64,000 bases of DNA from Paenibacillus sp. HW567 (GCF_000374185.1 NZ_KB910518.1:1358546-1422545), one strand, 5' to 3'. Positions 25,086 to 34,671 are shown, counted from the stretch's first letter. The notes: generated from the letters alone by a model not told the origin. Made by a program: numbers and translations.

Positions 25086-25856
25086 TTGCCCATATTAGAC
25101 GTCCACAATTTATCCAAAATATATGAGGGCAAGGTGTCGACCCACGCGCTGAACCATATCCGCTTTGCCGTGGAGAAGGGGGAATTCGTGGGCATCATGG
25201 GCCCGTCAGGCAGCGGCAAAACCACACTGCTCAACGTAATCGGCACCATCGACGAGCCCACCTCCGGGGAGGTTATGATTAATGGCCGGAACCCGCAGAG
25301 TCTGGATCGTAAGGACAAAGCCCTGTTTCGCCGCAAGGAGCTTGGATTTGTATTTCAGCATTTCAATCTGCTTGATACGCTCACCGTAGAGGAGAATATC
25401 GTGCTGCCGCTGACGCTTGCGGGAGTCTCTGTGCCGGAGATAGAAGACAGACTGCATGAGGTGGTTAACCGCTTGGGCATCGGCGGACTGCTGCCTAAGC
25501 GGACCTATGAAATCTCCGGCGGACAAATGCAGCGGGTGGCGATCGCCCGGGCGGTGATTCACCGGCCTGCGCTGATTCTGGCGGATGAACCGACAGGCAG
25601 TCTGGACTCCAGAACCGCTGCAGAGGTCATGAGTCTACTGGCGGAAGTGAACGGGGCGGAAGGAACAACGGTGCTTATGGTCACGCATGATGCGGTGGCG
25701 GCAAGCTTTTGCCATCGGGTAATCTTTATCAAAGACGGGCGCTTCCACAGCGAGATGTACCGGGGCAGCAGCAGATCAGCTTTTTTCCAGAACATCATCG
25801 ACATGCTGTCGCTGCTGGGAGGAGCGGGCCATGACCTTTCGGCAGTTCGCTTATAG
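25086..25856 (+). CDS. bceA: ABC transporter ATPase, BceA-like
   Basis: A 256-residue ABC ATPase with Walker A GPSGSGKTT (residues 39-47), Q-loop FQHFNLLDTLTVEENI, signature ISGGQMQRVAIARA, Walker B LILADEPTGSLDS and H-loop MVTHD. It is the MacB/BceA-type ATPase pairing with a 10-TM permease. The TTG start has AAGGAGCGG upstream. It overlaps bceB by 26 bases, indicating coupled translation. Together with BceB it would release peptide antibiotics from lipid II cycle intermediates and signal to BceS. Confidence 0.93.
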   Translation: MPILDVHNLSKIYEGKVSTHALNHIRFAVEKGEFVGIMGPSGSGKTTLLNVIGTIDEPTSGEVMINGRNPQSLDRKDKALFRRKELGFVFQHFNLLDTLTVEENIVLPLTLAGVSVPEIEDRLHEVVNRLGIGGLLPKRTYEISGGQMQRVAIARAVIHRPALILADEPTGSLDSRTAAEVMSLLAEVNGAEGTTVLMVTHDAVAASFCHRVIFIKDGRFHSEMYRGSSRSAFFQNIIDMLSLLGGAGHDLSAVRL

Positions 25857-27780
25857 GAATGTAACACGCAACAAGCGGAAGTATGCGGCTTATTTTGTCA
25901 GCAGCGCCTTTTCGGTGATGGTCTTTTTTCTGTGCGCATTATTTATCTTCCATCCGGCGATTGCCCGGGACAGAATTCTGAGCACGGCGGCGAACACGAT
26001 GCTGGTGGCCGAAGGGATCATTTATGTGTTTTGTTCCTTGTTCGTGCTGGTATCTGTTGGCTCCTTCCTGCAGTCACGCAAGCTTGAATTCGGCATTCTG
26101 CTGATGCATGGCATGACGAAGCGGCAGCTATATCTGATGGTTTTCCTGGAAAATATGATGATCGGCGGTTCTGCCATACTCACCGGCACAGTGCTCGGAC
26201 TGCTGCTTGGCAAGCTGTTCCTGATGATCGGCTCCGGCTTCCTCGGAATCCCTCCGCTGGAATTTCACCTGAGCTGGCAAGCCCCCGTGCTGACGATTTG
26301 CAGCTTTGTTCTGCTGTTCATGCTGATCTCGCTGTCAACGTTTGCCTTCATCGGCAATGAATCGCCGCGCGGCCTGTTCCAGGGTGCGGGCAGAGGTGAG
26401 GCGGAGCCCGCGAGATCGGGGTGGCTGGCGCTGTTGTCAGGTCTGCTGCTGCTTGCCGGATATGGCCTCGCGGCTGCTACAACAGCGACTACTGTAGAGA
26501 CTATGATGGTTCCTGTTGTGCTGATTACAGTTGCCGGGACGTATCTTTTTTACACACAGCTCAGCCTGTACATCGTAGGGCTGCTGCGGCAGATCCGCCG
26601 CTTCTATTGGAAACATACGCATATTCTCATGTTCTCGGGACTGTCGCACCGCTGGAAGGACAATGGCCGGATGTTTTTTATGGTCACCATCGTATCGGCG
26701 GTCTCCTTCACCTCCGTGGGCGTGTTCGCCTCGATCCATACATTGTCCCGGGAGCTGAAGCTGGACTATCCGGCGGCGGTTGGTTATGTGGCTAAGGGAG
26801 GCGAACGGGCTTCCACAGAGGAGCGGGATTTGCAGGGGATTGCGGCAGAGCTGGAGGAGCTTGGGATTCCTTACGAAGCACTTGAAGTTCCGCTTAAATA
26901 TGCGGCGGTAGAATCACAGACGGGACCTGACCGGACTCAGCGGCTGCCGCTGATGGCTTACAGTGATTATAAGCGTGCGCTGCGGCATGCGGGTTTTATC
27001 TCGAATGAGCCGCCGCTGCGGGGGAACGAGGGGCTGGTGATGATCGGCTCCCAGCGTGACCGCAGCCTGATTTCTGAACGGGTCAAAGCAACGTATAAGC
27101 TTAAGCAAGCGATATACATTCAAGAAATTGGATACACCGGGCATGTGCCGATTGCCGAATATTTGCTCCCGGAGCTGGATGGCACTCTTGGCGGGGATTT
27201 CAGCGGACTGGTGATCAGCGACAGCCTGTACAGCCGGATTGTCCCGGTGCAGCAGGACCGGTATACCGGATTCTATGTGGAGGACTTCATACGGACGGCA
27301 GAAGTAGCCTCGGCGCTTGCCCCCAAAGGAAAGGTGGCCTACGAGGCAGACGCCTCTTATGCCGTGGTAGTTAGCGGCACTCTGTTTGAGGTACAGCGTA
27401 CGCTGTACAGCACGATGCTGTTTGCTTCGCTGCTGGTCGGCACAATCTTCTTCATTGCGGCAGGGAGCTTCCTCTATTTCCGTCTCTATACGGACCTGGA
27501 TCATGACCGTCTGCAGTATTCGACCCTGTCGAAGCTGGGCCTTACGGACAAGGAGCTGGACCGCGTTGCCACGCTGCAATTGGCCCTGATGTTTTTCGTA
27601 CCTGTTCTGCTGGCGGTTCTGCACAGTTTATTTGCATTTATCGCGCTGCAGCGGCTGTTTTACCTCTCTATTGCAGCCGAGACCGGGGCGGTGCTTGCCG
27701 GCTATTTGGCAGCCCAGGCGCTGTATTTCTTCTTCATCCGCAGCCGCTATTTACGCAATCTCAAGAAAAATCTCGTCTGA
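25831..27780 (+). CDS. bceB: ABC transporter permease, BceB-like
   Basis: A 649-residue FtsX-like permease with the BceB layout: one N-terminal helix, three more helices up to about residue 180, further helix pairs, a large extracellular domain (about residues 310-520), then FtsX-type helices at the C-terminus. The N-terminus MTFRQFAYRNVTRNKRKYAAYF is typical. The extracellular domain is where BceB proteins contact target-bound peptide antibiotics. Length matches the family. Only 15 bases separate it from the DedA gene. Confidence 0.93.
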   Translation: MTFRQFAYRNVTRNKRKYAAYFVSSAFSVMVFFLCALFIFHPAIARDRILSTAANTMLVAEGIIYVFCSLFVLVSVGSFLQSRKLEFGILLMHGMTKRQLYLMVFLENMMIGGSAILTGTVLGLLLGKLFLMIGSGFLGIPPLEFHLSWQAPVLTICSFVLLFMLISLSTFAFIGNESPRGLFQGAGRGEAEPARSGWLALLSGLLLLAGYGLAAATTATTVETMMVPVVLITVAGTYLFYTQLSLYIVGLLRQIRRFYWKHTHILMFSGLSHRWKDNGRMFFMVTIVSAVSFTSVGVFASIHTLSRELKLDYPAAVGYVAKGGERASTEERDLQGIAAELEELGIPYEALEVPLKYAAVESQTGPDRTQRLPLMAYSDYKRALRHAGFISNEPPLRGNEGLVMIGSQRDRSLISERVKATYKLKQAIYIQEIGYTGHVPIAEYLLPELDGTLGGDFSGLVISDSLYSRIVPVQQDRYTGFYVEDFIRTAEVASALAPKGKVAYEADASYAVVVSGTLFEVQRTLYSTMLFASLLVGTIFFIAAGSFLYFRLYTDLDHDRLQYSTLSKLGLTDKELDRVATLQLALMFFVPVLLAVLHSLFAFIALQRLFYLSIAAETGAVLAGYLAAQALYFFFIRSRYLRNLKKNLV

Positions 27781-27795
27781 TGCGGAGGGTTACGA

Positions 27796-28419
27796 ATGAA
27801 ATTATGGATTACAGATTTTATGGAGCAGTTCGGATATCTTGGTATTTTTCTGATGCTGGCTTTGGAAAATATTTTTCCGCCCATTCCCTCGGAGGTCATT
27901 CTGCCGTTCGGCGGCTTCATGACCATTGACTCCGGGCTAACGATTCCCGGTGTGCTCCTTGCTTCAACGGCGGGCTCGCTGCTCGGTGCGGTGATCCTGT
28001 ACTGGATCGGGCGGCTGCTGGATGTCAGCAGAATGGAGCGGATTGTGGACCGCTGGGGCAAGTGGATACGGATTAAGAAGAGCGATATCCGCAGGGCGGA
28101 CGCCTGGTTTGACAAATACGGCTATTGGACGGTGCTGTTCTGCCGGATGGTGCCGCTGGTGCGCAGCCTCATTTCGATTCCGGCAGGGATGTCAGGAATG
28201 AAGTTCGGACTGTTCCTGCTGTTTACGACGATTGGCACGCTGGGCTGGAATACACTGCTGATTCTGCTGGGGGCTGCGCTGGGTGAGTCCTGGGAGGAAA
28301 TCGGAGTATACATGAATACCTATTCCAGTATTGTGTATGTCCTGATTGCCGGAGGAGCCGTCGTGCTTGGACTGCTGTATTTCCGCAAACGCCAGCTTGC
28401 GGGCAAAACCCGGGGATAG
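27796..28419 (+). CDS. DedA-family membrane protein
   Basis: A 207-residue DedA protein: the family motif E-NIFPPIPSEVILPFGG near residue 30 (cytoplasm-facing re-entrant loop) and FCRMVPLVRSLISIPAGMSGM near residue 115 carrying the conserved Arg pair. DedA members have been shown to translocate polyprenyl phosphates (for example UptA, undecaprenyl phosphate) or other lipids. Its position 16 bases after bceB and 27 before uppP strongly suggests undecaprenyl phosphate recycling. The substrate is inferred from context, not seen. Confidence 0.9.
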   Translation: MKLWITDFMEQFGYLGIFLMLALENIFPPIPSEVILPFGGFMTIDSGLTIPGVLLASTAGSLLGAVILYWIGRLLDVSRMERIVDRWGKWIRIKKSDIRRADAWFDKYGYWTVLFCRMVPLVRSLISIPAGMSGMKFGLFLLFTTIGTLGWNTLLILLGAALGESWEEIGVYMNTYSSIVYVLIAGGAVVLGLLYFRKRQLAGKTRG

Positions 28420-28446
28420 ACAAAACCTATATAAGGAGGAATGTAC

Positions 28447-29307
28447 ATGGAGCTGTTAACCATTATTAAAGCTATTATATTGGGAATTGTAGAAGGTTTG
28501 ACCGAATTTGCTCCGGTATCCTCCACGGGCCATATGATTATTGTCGATGATATGTGGCTGAAATCTCAGGAATTTCTCGGAAAATATACAGCGAATACCT
28601 TCAAGGTAGTGATTCAGCTAGGCTCGATCCTGGCTGTGGTGGTGATCTTCCGCAACCGGTTCATTGATCTTCTGGGCCTGAAGCGGTTCAGCCGCAGGGA
28701 GCTGACGGCGGTGCCGGATGGTCCATCTCCGGTTGAAGGCGGGGGGCGGCTGAAGCTGGCGCAGGTGATTGTCGGCCTCATTCCTGCCGGTGTGCTGGGA
28801 TTTCTGTTCGAGGATTATATAGATGAACATTTATTCTCCACCTCAACTGTGCTGGTCGGCCTGGTGATCGGGGCAATTCTGATGATCTGTGCGGACCGTT
28901 TCGGCCCTAAAAAGATCAAGACAGAGAGCGTCGATCAAATTACATATAGGCAGGCGCTATCGGTTGGCCTCATTCAGTGCTTCTCGCTCTGGCCGGGGTT
29001 CTCGCGCTCCGGCTCGACGATCTCCGGCGGCGTTCTGCTGGGAATGAGCCACCGTGCCGCCGCCGACTTTACCTTCATTATGGCAGTGCCGATTATGGCT
29101 GGAGCCAGCCTGATTTCGCTGCTGAAGAATTGGCAGTATTTCACGCTGGATGCCTTGCCCTTCTTCATTGCGGGGTTCATTAGCGCATTTCTGTTCGCGC
29201 TGCTGTCCATGCGGTTTTTTCTGAAGCTGATCAACCGGATTAAGCTGATGCCGTTTGCCATTTACCGGATTATTCTCGCCGCAGTGGTCTACCTGGTCTG
29301 GTTCTAA
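28447..29307 (+). CDS. uppP: Undecaprenyl-diphosphatase UppP (BacA)
   Basis: A 286-residue BacA/UppP enzyme with both conserved motifs: EGLTEFAPVSSTGH near the N-terminus and PGFSRSGSTISGG near residue 185. It dephosphorylates undecaprenyl pyrophosphate at the outer membrane face, and overproduction gives bacitracin resistance. The ATG at 28447 is correctly spaced from AAGGAGGA; an ATG two codons earlier abuts it. It is last in the bceA-bceB-dedA-uppP run and followed by a terminator. Confidence 0.96.
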   Translation: MELLTIIKAIILGIVEGLTEFAPVSSTGHMIIVDDMWLKSQEFLGKYTANTFKVVIQLGSILAVVVIFRNRFIDLLGLKRFSRRELTAVPDGPSPVEGGGRLKLAQVIVGLIPAGVLGFLFEDYIDEHLFSTSTVLVGLVIGAILMICADRFGPKKIKTESVDQITYRQALSVGLIQCFSLWPGFSRSGSTISGGVLLGMSHRAAADFTFIMAVPIMAGASLISLLKNWQYFTLDALPFFIAGFISAFLFALLSMRFFLKLINRIKLMPFAIYRIILAAVVYLVWF

Positions 29308-29340
29308 ATCTATTAATCTTATAGCTGAGCTACTGTAAGA

Positions 29341-29380
29341 AAAGGCAGAGTCTTCTTAATCCGAAGACCCTGCCTTTTCT
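29341..29380 (+). terminator. Terminator of the bceAB-dedA-uppP operon
   Basis: A 15-bp stem with one mismatch (AAAGGCAGAGTCTTC with GAAGACCCTGCCTTT) and T-rich tail, 33 bases after uppP. Confidence 0.85.
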
Positions 29381-29550
29381 GTTTGTTATAAGGAATGTGT
29401 ATAACCGGATTGACCGGAATCTGTTGCGGCTGACTGAAGCGGTACAGTATGATGGCATCAGCTTTTCGGACGAAAGACAGATTGATCTTATTCGGAGACA
29501 ACCAGGCGGAACAAAACTATAACCCATTAAGAATGCGAGGAGAAAATAAT

Positions 29551-31860
29551 ATGGCAAACAAAATCATAACCAGCAACCTTGGTTATCCGCGAATCGGCAA
29601 AAACCGCGAATGGAAAAAGGCGCTTGAGGCCTACTGGGCGGGCAAAATCAGTGAGGAAGTCTTCCGCGCCGAGATGGCGGATATTCAGCTTCAGCATTTG
29701 CAGGCTCAGCAATCAGCCGGCATGGATCTGATCCCGGTGAGTGATTTCACCTTCTATGATCATGTGCTGGATACCGCCGTAATGTTCGGCATTGTCCCGC
29801 CGCGATATGCGTATGACGGCGGCCGCGTGCCGCTTGACCTGTATTTTGCAATGGCGCGCGGCAATGCTGCCGCACCGGCCTGTGAAATGACCAAATGGTT
29901 CAATACGAATTACCATTATATCGTACCGGAGATCGGCAGCCAGAACCCCCGGCTGACCGAGAACAAGCCGCTTGCCGCCTACCGCTTCGCCAAAGATCAG
30001 GCCGGCATTGAGGGCAAGCCGGTTATAGTCGGACTCTATACCTTCCTCAAGCTGTCCAAAGGCTTCCCGGTTACTGAAATCCAGGAAGTCGCCGCCCGGT
30101 TCCTGCCGGTATATGTGCAGCTCTTGCAGGAGCTGCAGCAGGAGGGAGTCGCGTGGGTGCAGATCGACGAGCCGGCTATTGTGACCGGACTCACCGAAAC
30201 GGACATTGCGCTGCTTGAGACGATCTACCGGCAACTATCCGCTGCGGTTCCTGGCCTGAAGCTGATTCTGCAGACGTATTTCGAAGCCGCCGAGCCGCTG
30301 GAAGCATTGCTGGCTCTGCCAGTACAGGCCATAGGCCTAGACTTCGTTCATGATGGCGGGGCCAACCTGGAGGCTATCGAACGTCTTGGCTGGCCTGCGG
30401 ACAAGTATCTGGGTGCAGGCATTATTGACGGACGCAGCATCTGGCGCGCCGATCCCGATGCCAAGCTGGGGCTGATTGCGAAGCTGGCTGTTCATGTACC
30501 GCTGGATCGGCTGATTCTCCAGCCATCCGCAAGCCTGCTCCATGTGCCGGTAACGGTGCAGAGCGAAGTCAAGCTGAAGCCCGCCGTGAAGCGGGCGCTG
30601 GCCTTCGCTGACGAGAAGCTGGCGGAGCTTGATCTGCTTGCCGCCGCAGCAGGCGGCGATACGGCGAACTGCGCCGCTCAGCTCGCGGAGAGCCGTGATG
30701 CGCTTGCCGTCTTCCGCGCACTCCCGGAACGCGGGCGCCGGGATGTGGCCGAGCAGGTCCGCAGGCTGGACAGCCTGCCGGACAGCCGCGGCCTGATCTT
30801 CGCCGAGCGCCTCAAGGTGCAGCAGGAGAAGTGGAAGCTTCCGCTGCTGCCGACCACCACCATCGGCAGCTTTCCGCAGACGGCCGAGGTGCGCCAGGCG
30901 CGGCTCAAGTGGCGCAAAGGCGTATGGAACCAGGAGCGCTATGACGGGTTTGTCCGCCGCCAGATTGCTGAAGCCATTACACTGCAGGAGGAGCTTGGCC
31001 TTGACGTGCTGGTGCATGGGGAATTCGAGCGGACCGACATGGTCGAGTTCTTCGGCGAGAAGCTGGCGGGCTATCTGTTCACCCAGAACGGCTGGGTGCA
31101 GTCTTACGGCTCGCGCTGCGTGAAGCCGCCGGTCATCTACGCGGATGTCGCTTTTATCGAGCCGATGACTGTCAAGGAAAGCGTCTATGCCCAGTCGCTG
31201 ACGAGACTGCCGGTGAAGGGCATGCTGACCGGGCCGGTAACGATTCTGAACTGGTCGTTCGTCCGCGATGACCTTAGCCGGGAAGAGGTGGCCAAACAAA
31301 TCGCGCTTGCGCTCCGCCATGAAGTGCAGGCGCTGGAGGATGCCGGAATTGAGATGATACAGGTCGATGAGCCGGCGATCCGCGAAGGCCTGCCGCTGAA
31401 GGCGGAGGACCATGCGCATTATCTGGATTGGGCGGTACGGTCGTTCCGCACAGCGACGAATCATGTGAAGGATACAACCCAGGTTCATACCCATATGTGC
31501 TATAGCGAGTTTAATGATATGATCGGTGCCATCTCCGCCATGGACGCCGATGTAATCTCAATTGAGACCTCGCGCAGCCACGGGGAGCTGATCGCCGCTT
31601 TTGAAGAAGATGATTACGATAAAGGCATTGGCCTTGGCGTCTATGATATCCATAGTCCGCGTGTGCCGGAGGTGGAGGAAATGACCCAGAATATTGAGCG
31701 GGCGCTGCGCGTGCTGGATGCCGGGCAATTCTGGATTAATCCGGACTGCGGGCTGAAGACACGCGGCTGGGAGGAGACGGAGGCTGCGCTGCGCAACATG
31801 GTGCAGGCGGCAGGGCTGGTGCGGGAGAAAACACTTGATAATCATTCTCAATCTTGCTAA
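29551..31860 (+). CDS. metE: Cobalamin-independent methionine synthase
   Basis: A 769-residue MetE with both duplicated barrels. The N-terminal half begins NLGYPRIGKNREWKKALEAYW; the catalytic half starts at the PTTTIGSFPQT motif, and zinc ligands are in THMCYSEF (His, Cys), EFERTDMVEFFGE (Glu) and NPDCGLKTR (Cys). It methylates homocysteine from methyltetrahydrofolate. The ATG at 29551 follows GCGAGGAGAAAATAAT. No S-box, T-box or cobalamin riboswitch was found in the 170 bases upstream, so its control is unclear. Confidence 0.98.
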   Translation: MANKIITSNLGYPRIGKNREWKKALEAYWAGKISEEVFRAEMADIQLQHLQAQQSAGMDLIPVSDFTFYDHVLDTAVMFGIVPPRYAYDGGRVPLDLYFAMARGNAAAPACEMTKWFNTNYHYIVPEIGSQNPRLTENKPLAAYRFAKDQAGIEGKPVIVGLYTFLKLSKGFPVTEIQEVAARFLPVYVQLLQELQQEGVAWVQIDEPAIVTGLTETDIALLETIYRQLSAAVPGLKLILQTYFEAAEPLEALLALPVQAIGLDFVHDGGANLEAIERLGWPADKYLGAGIIDGRSIWRADPDAKLGLIAKLAVHVPLDRLILQPSASLLHVPVTVQSEVKLKPAVKRALAFADEKLAELDLLAAAAGGDTANCAAQLAESRDALAVFRALPERGRRDVAEQVRRLDSLPDSRGLIFAERLKVQQEKWKLPLLPTTTIGSFPQTAEVRQARLKWRKGVWNQERYDGFVRRQIAEAITLQEELGLDVLVHGEFERTDMVEFFGEKLAGYLFTQNGWVQSYGSRCVKPPVIYADVAFIEPMTVKESVYAQSLTRLPVKGMLTGPVTILNWSFVRDDLSREEVAKQIALALRHEVQALEDAGIEMIQVDEPAIREGLPLKAEDHAHYLDWAVRSFRTATNHVKDTTQVHTHMCYSEFNDMIGAISAMDADVISIETSRSHGELIAAFEEDDYDKGIGLGVYDIHSPRVPEVEEMTQNIERALRVLDAGQFWINPDCGLKTRGWEETEAALRNMVQAAGLVREKTLDNHSQSC

Positions 31861-31872
31861 AATGAGAACAAG

Positions 31873-31901
31873 AAAGAAGGAACCGTGGAGGGTTCCTTCT
31901 G
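31873..31901. terminator. Terminator between metE and the DUF1540 gene
   Basis: AGAAGGAACC and GGTTCCTTCT form a 10-bp stem around a short loop in the 50-base gap between convergent genes. There is no clear T-run. Confidence 0.65.
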
Positions 31902-31910
31902 GGCTGTAGC

Positions 31911-32063
31911 TTATTTGCTTTCAAAGGTTTTGCAGTCTGTTTCATCAGCTTGTGAAGGCTGCTTGGAGCTGTGGTAAGCAACAAAGATGGATTCGGCGTT
32001 GCATTTGTTCTCTTCAGCCCAATAGGTGCAGGAATTTACAGCGCATTTTACGTCTTTTGCCAT
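31911..32063 (-). CDS. DUF1540 small cysteine-containing protein (50 aa)
   Basis: This short gene reads MAKDVKCAVNSCTYWAEENK and onward for 50 residues. Four cysteines (7, 12, 21 and 43) have the spacing of DUF1540 domains: C-x4-C-x8-C, then a late DCKTFES. The spacing suggests metal binding. The ribosome binding site GGGGAGGTGAG is strong. DUF1540 proteins are common in spore formers and of unknown function. It is divergent from the DUF4349 lipoprotein and convergent with metE. Confidence 0.88.
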   Translation of the reverse strand: MAKDVKCAVNSCTYWAEENKCNAESIFVAYHSSKQPSQADETDCKTFESK

Positions 32064-32152
32064 GAGGGTCTCACCTCCCCTTATTGTGGAATGGCGGCAT
32101 CCTTACATGAACTCTTCTGATCGGCAAGGTGGAGCTTGTCCGAACAGAGCCT

Positions 32153-32184
32153 AACCCTTATCCCGTATGGATATAGGGTTTTTT
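32153..32184 (+). terminator. Terminator-like hairpin with no obvious gene in front
   Basis: AACCCT-TATCC and GGATA-T-AGGGTT form an 11-bp stem with a one-base bulge, followed by six T. It sits in the 348-base divergent gap 32064-32411, about 230 bases before the lipoprotein gene. It may attenuate that gene's leader or end a short RNA. No other feature is visible in this gap. Confidence 0.5.
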
Positions 32185-32411
32185 GGCGTGGTTTGTCTTC
32201 AAGAGACACCATCATTGTAGCAGATAACCCAGGCATTTCGCAAACAGGAAACGGTTTCCCGGCTGGAAAAATTTCCGGTATTCTGCAACCTTCCAGCTTT
32301 TGGATCGTCAGAGAAATAAGGCGAAAGAGACTAATAGACAAAGAGCTCATCTCGCCGCAGCAATCTGTACAAAAGAAGCGGATTTTTCACTACACTTTTG
32401 GAGGAATGAGC

Positions 32412-33536
32412 ATGCACAAACGGGGTCAGCATTATCTGCATTATGTACTCGGGTTATTGATGCTTGCAGTGGTTTTGGCGGGATGCGGGGCGGGAGGCAA
32501 CAGCGATTCTGCGAGCGATTCGGGTGCGGTGGCAGACACTTCCACGATGAAGCAAGACTTTAGCAGCGAAGCGGCTGCAAACACTGCATCGGACGGTGCG
32601 CCGCTGGCGAAAGGTAAACAGAGCGAAGCGGCGGCGCTCGATACAACCCAGGCTGTGGCTGCCGGTGACGGAAGCCAGGCCGTGAAGAGCCCGGATGCGG
32701 AGCAATCGGCAAAAGGGGCGGCGGGGTTTACCGGCAGCGATGTTGTGGCTGGACTGAACAAGAAGCTGATTTATCACGCTAACCTAACCATGGAAGTGGC
32801 GGATTATGGCGCGGCACAGACGGATGTGCGGAATATGATTACCCTTGCGAACGGCTATATTATCGAATTTAAGGAAGACCTGTCCGAATATGAGCAGGGC
32901 GGAAGCTTTATTTTCAAAGTCCCGGCCTCCGGCTTTTCATCTTTTCTGAACAGTCTGGAGAAGGTGAAGCATGAGAAGCTTCAGCGCAGCATTCAGGGAC
33001 AGGATGTTTCGGAGGAATATGTGGACCTCGAATCACGCCTCAAAGCCAAGGAGCTGATGGAGAGCCAATATATTGAGTTTATGAAAAAAGCGACCAAATC
33101 CTCGGACCTTGTGGCCTTTGCCAACCAGCTTGGCACCATTCAGGAGGAAATTGAACAAATCAAGGGCAGAATGCGTTACATTGACCAGAATGTCTCCTTT
33201 TCAACGGTGGAGCTTCGTCTGTACGAGACAGATAAGAGTGCAGATGTTAAGAAGGAGAAGGAGCAAGATCCGCTGCTGGGCCGTGCTTCTGATGCGCTCC
33301 AGGGCAGTATGAAGGCTTTAACGGTGATGTTTCAGTGGCTGTTTGTGTTCCTGGCCGGCGCGCTTCCGGTACTGATTATTGCTGCGGTAATCGTGGCGGT
33401 TGTGCTCTGGTTCTTTAGAAATGCAAAGCGGAAGGATGATGAATCCATCCGGCGCCTCCGGGAGCTGAACCGCGGCAAGCAACCAACGTCAAGCCCTGAG
33501 GATGATGAGGAAAAGGAAGAGAAGAAGCCGGAGTAA
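32412..33536 (+). CDS. DUF4349 lipoprotein
   Basis: A 374-residue protein with signal peptide and lipobox (VVLAGC, Cys21), an Ala/Ser/Asp-rich linker, and a DUF4349 domain (about residues 115-285) beginning KLIYHANLTMEVADY and including IQGQDVSEEYVDLESRLKAKE and a coiled-coil-like middle, then a membrane helix near residue 310 and an acidic tail (EDDEEKEEKKPE). It would be anchored at the outside and span once near the end. Function unknown. The ATG at 32412 is correctly spaced from GGAGGA; an ATG at 32406 is too close. Confidence 0.88.
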   Translation: MHKRGQHYLHYVLGLLMLAVVLAGCGAGGNSDSASDSGAVADTSTMKQDFSSEAAANTASDGAPLAKGKQSEAAALDTTQAVAAGDGSQAVKSPDAEQSAKGAAGFTGSDVVAGLNKKLIYHANLTMEVADYGAAQTDVRNMITLANGYIIEFKEDLSEYEQGGSFIFKVPASGFSSFLNSLEKVKHEKLQRSIQGQDVSEEYVDLESRLKAKELMESQYIEFMKKATKSSDLVAFANQLGTIQEEIEQIKGRMRYIDQNVSFSTVELRLYETDKSADVKKEKEQDPLLGRASDALQGSMKALTVMFQWLFVFLAGALPVLIIAAVIVAVVLWFFRNAKRKDDESIRRLRELNRGKQPTSSPEDDEEKEEKKPE

Positions 33537-33562
33537 TGGTTAGCAGCCGCCGCAAATAACAC

Positions 33563-33600
33563 AAAAGCCTCGCACCCGAAGCTGACGGGTGCGAGGTTTT
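33563..33600. terminator. Bidirectional terminator between DUF4349 and msrAB genes
   Basis: An 11-bp perfect stem CCTCGCACCCG/CGGGTGCGAGG (33568-33578 with 33586-33596) flanked by A and T runs, between convergent genes. Confidence 0.9.
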
Positions 33601-33622
33601 GCAGATTGAGGCTGTCATCCTC

Positions 33623-34576
33623 TCAAGCATGCTGGAACAGCGCACGGTACTCGCCGTAGCCTTCCTGCTCCAACTCTTCCTTCGGTACAAACCGCAGCGC
33701 CGCCGAATTGATGCAGTAGCGCAAGCCGCCCGGTCCGGGGCCGTCGTTGAAGACATGCCCAAGATGGGAGTCGGCTGCTTTGCTGCGTACCTCGGTACGG
33801 ATCATCAGGTGGCTGAGATCGGTTTTCTCCTTGACCGAATAATCGCGGATCGGCCGGGTGAAGCTCGGCCAGCCGCAGCCGGAATCGAATTTATCCCCGG
33901 AGCTGAACAGCGGTTCGCCGGATACAATATCGACGTAAATTCCATCCCCGTGATGATCCCAGAATTCGTTGCGAAAAGGCGATTCGGTTGCATTGTTCTG
34001 GGTTACTTCATATTGCAGCGGGGTGAGCCTTGCCTTCAGACTGCTTGAATCCTCTTTGTATTTCCAGTGCTCCTCGATAAAAGCATCCCGGCCTGAGCCT
34101 TTGCGGTACCGTTTGTAGTGCCCGGGATTCTTGTGATGATAGCCCTGGTGGTACTCTTCGGCAGGGTAAAAGGGTCCCGCCTCAAGAATCGGTGTCACAA
34201 TGGGAGCGGAAAAACGTCCGCTTGCCTGCAGCGCCGCCTTGGAAGCTTCCGCTTGCTGCCGCTGTTCTTCAGAATGGGTGAAAATGGCTGTGCCATATGA
34301 GGTTCCGCGGTCATAAAACTGGCCTCCGGCATCGGTAGGGTCAATCTGCTGCCAGAACAGCTCCAGCAGCTTGCTGTATGGAAAGATATCCGGATTGAAC
34401 GTAATCTGTACCGCTTCCACATGTCCGGTGGTTTCTGAGCAGACCTCCTCATAGGTTGGGTTGACAGTATGTCCACCCGTGTACCCGGAGACGACCTCAA
34501 TAATGCCCGGAAGCTCTTCGAAAGGGGATACCATACACCAGAAGCACCCTCCGGCAAATGTTGCTTTTTCCGTCAT
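33623..34576 (-). CDS. msrAB: Bifunctional methionine sulfoxide reductase A/B
   Basis: A 317-residue fusion. MsrA (residues 1-160) has the GCFWC motif with catalytic Cys11. MsrB (about 175-310) has SGCGWPSF and the catalytic [11 protein letters not shown]ys. It reduces both S- and R-methionine sulfoxide. The MsrB half lacks the two CXXC zinc motifs: the first region reads SGEPLFSS, so this is a zinc-free type. The ATG at 34576 follows GGAGGGATATTA. Confidence 0.96.
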   Translation of the reverse strand: MTEKATFAGGCFWCMVSPFEELPGIIEVVSGYTGGHTVNPTYEEVCSETTGHVEAVQITFNPDIFPYSKLLELFWQQIDPTDAGGQFYDRGTSYGTAIFTHSEEQRQQAEASKAALQASGRFSAPIVTPILEAGPFYPAEEYHQGYHHKNPGHYKRYRKGSGRDAFIEEHWKYKEDSSSLKARLTPLQYEVTQNNATESPFRNEFWDHHGDGIYVDIVSGEPLFSSGDKFDSGCGWPSFTRPIRDYSVKEKTDLSHLMIRTEVRSKAADSHLGHVFNDGPGPGGLRYCINSAALRFVPKEELEQEGYGEYRALFQHA

Positions 34577-34671
34577 TAATATCCCTCCATTCACAGAATG
34601 CAATTAAATATGTCACAATGTAATTATAAAACAATTATCCGCTGCCTGCCAGCGCCGCCTAGATTCGTGCC

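Noticed and set aside
24875..25336. Leftward frame over the start of bceA and its promoter
   Set aside because: It covers the BceR site and the N-terminus of a complete ABC ATPase; no ribosome binding site.
29382..29550. S-box, cobalamin riboswitch or T-box before metE
   Set aside because: No core motif of any of these is present in the 170 bases upstream, and there is too little room for a T-box.
30337..31494. 385-codon antisense frame inside metE
   Set aside because: metE is a full-length, motif-complete gene; the antisense frame shows no ribosome binding site or family features and reflects GC-rich third positions.
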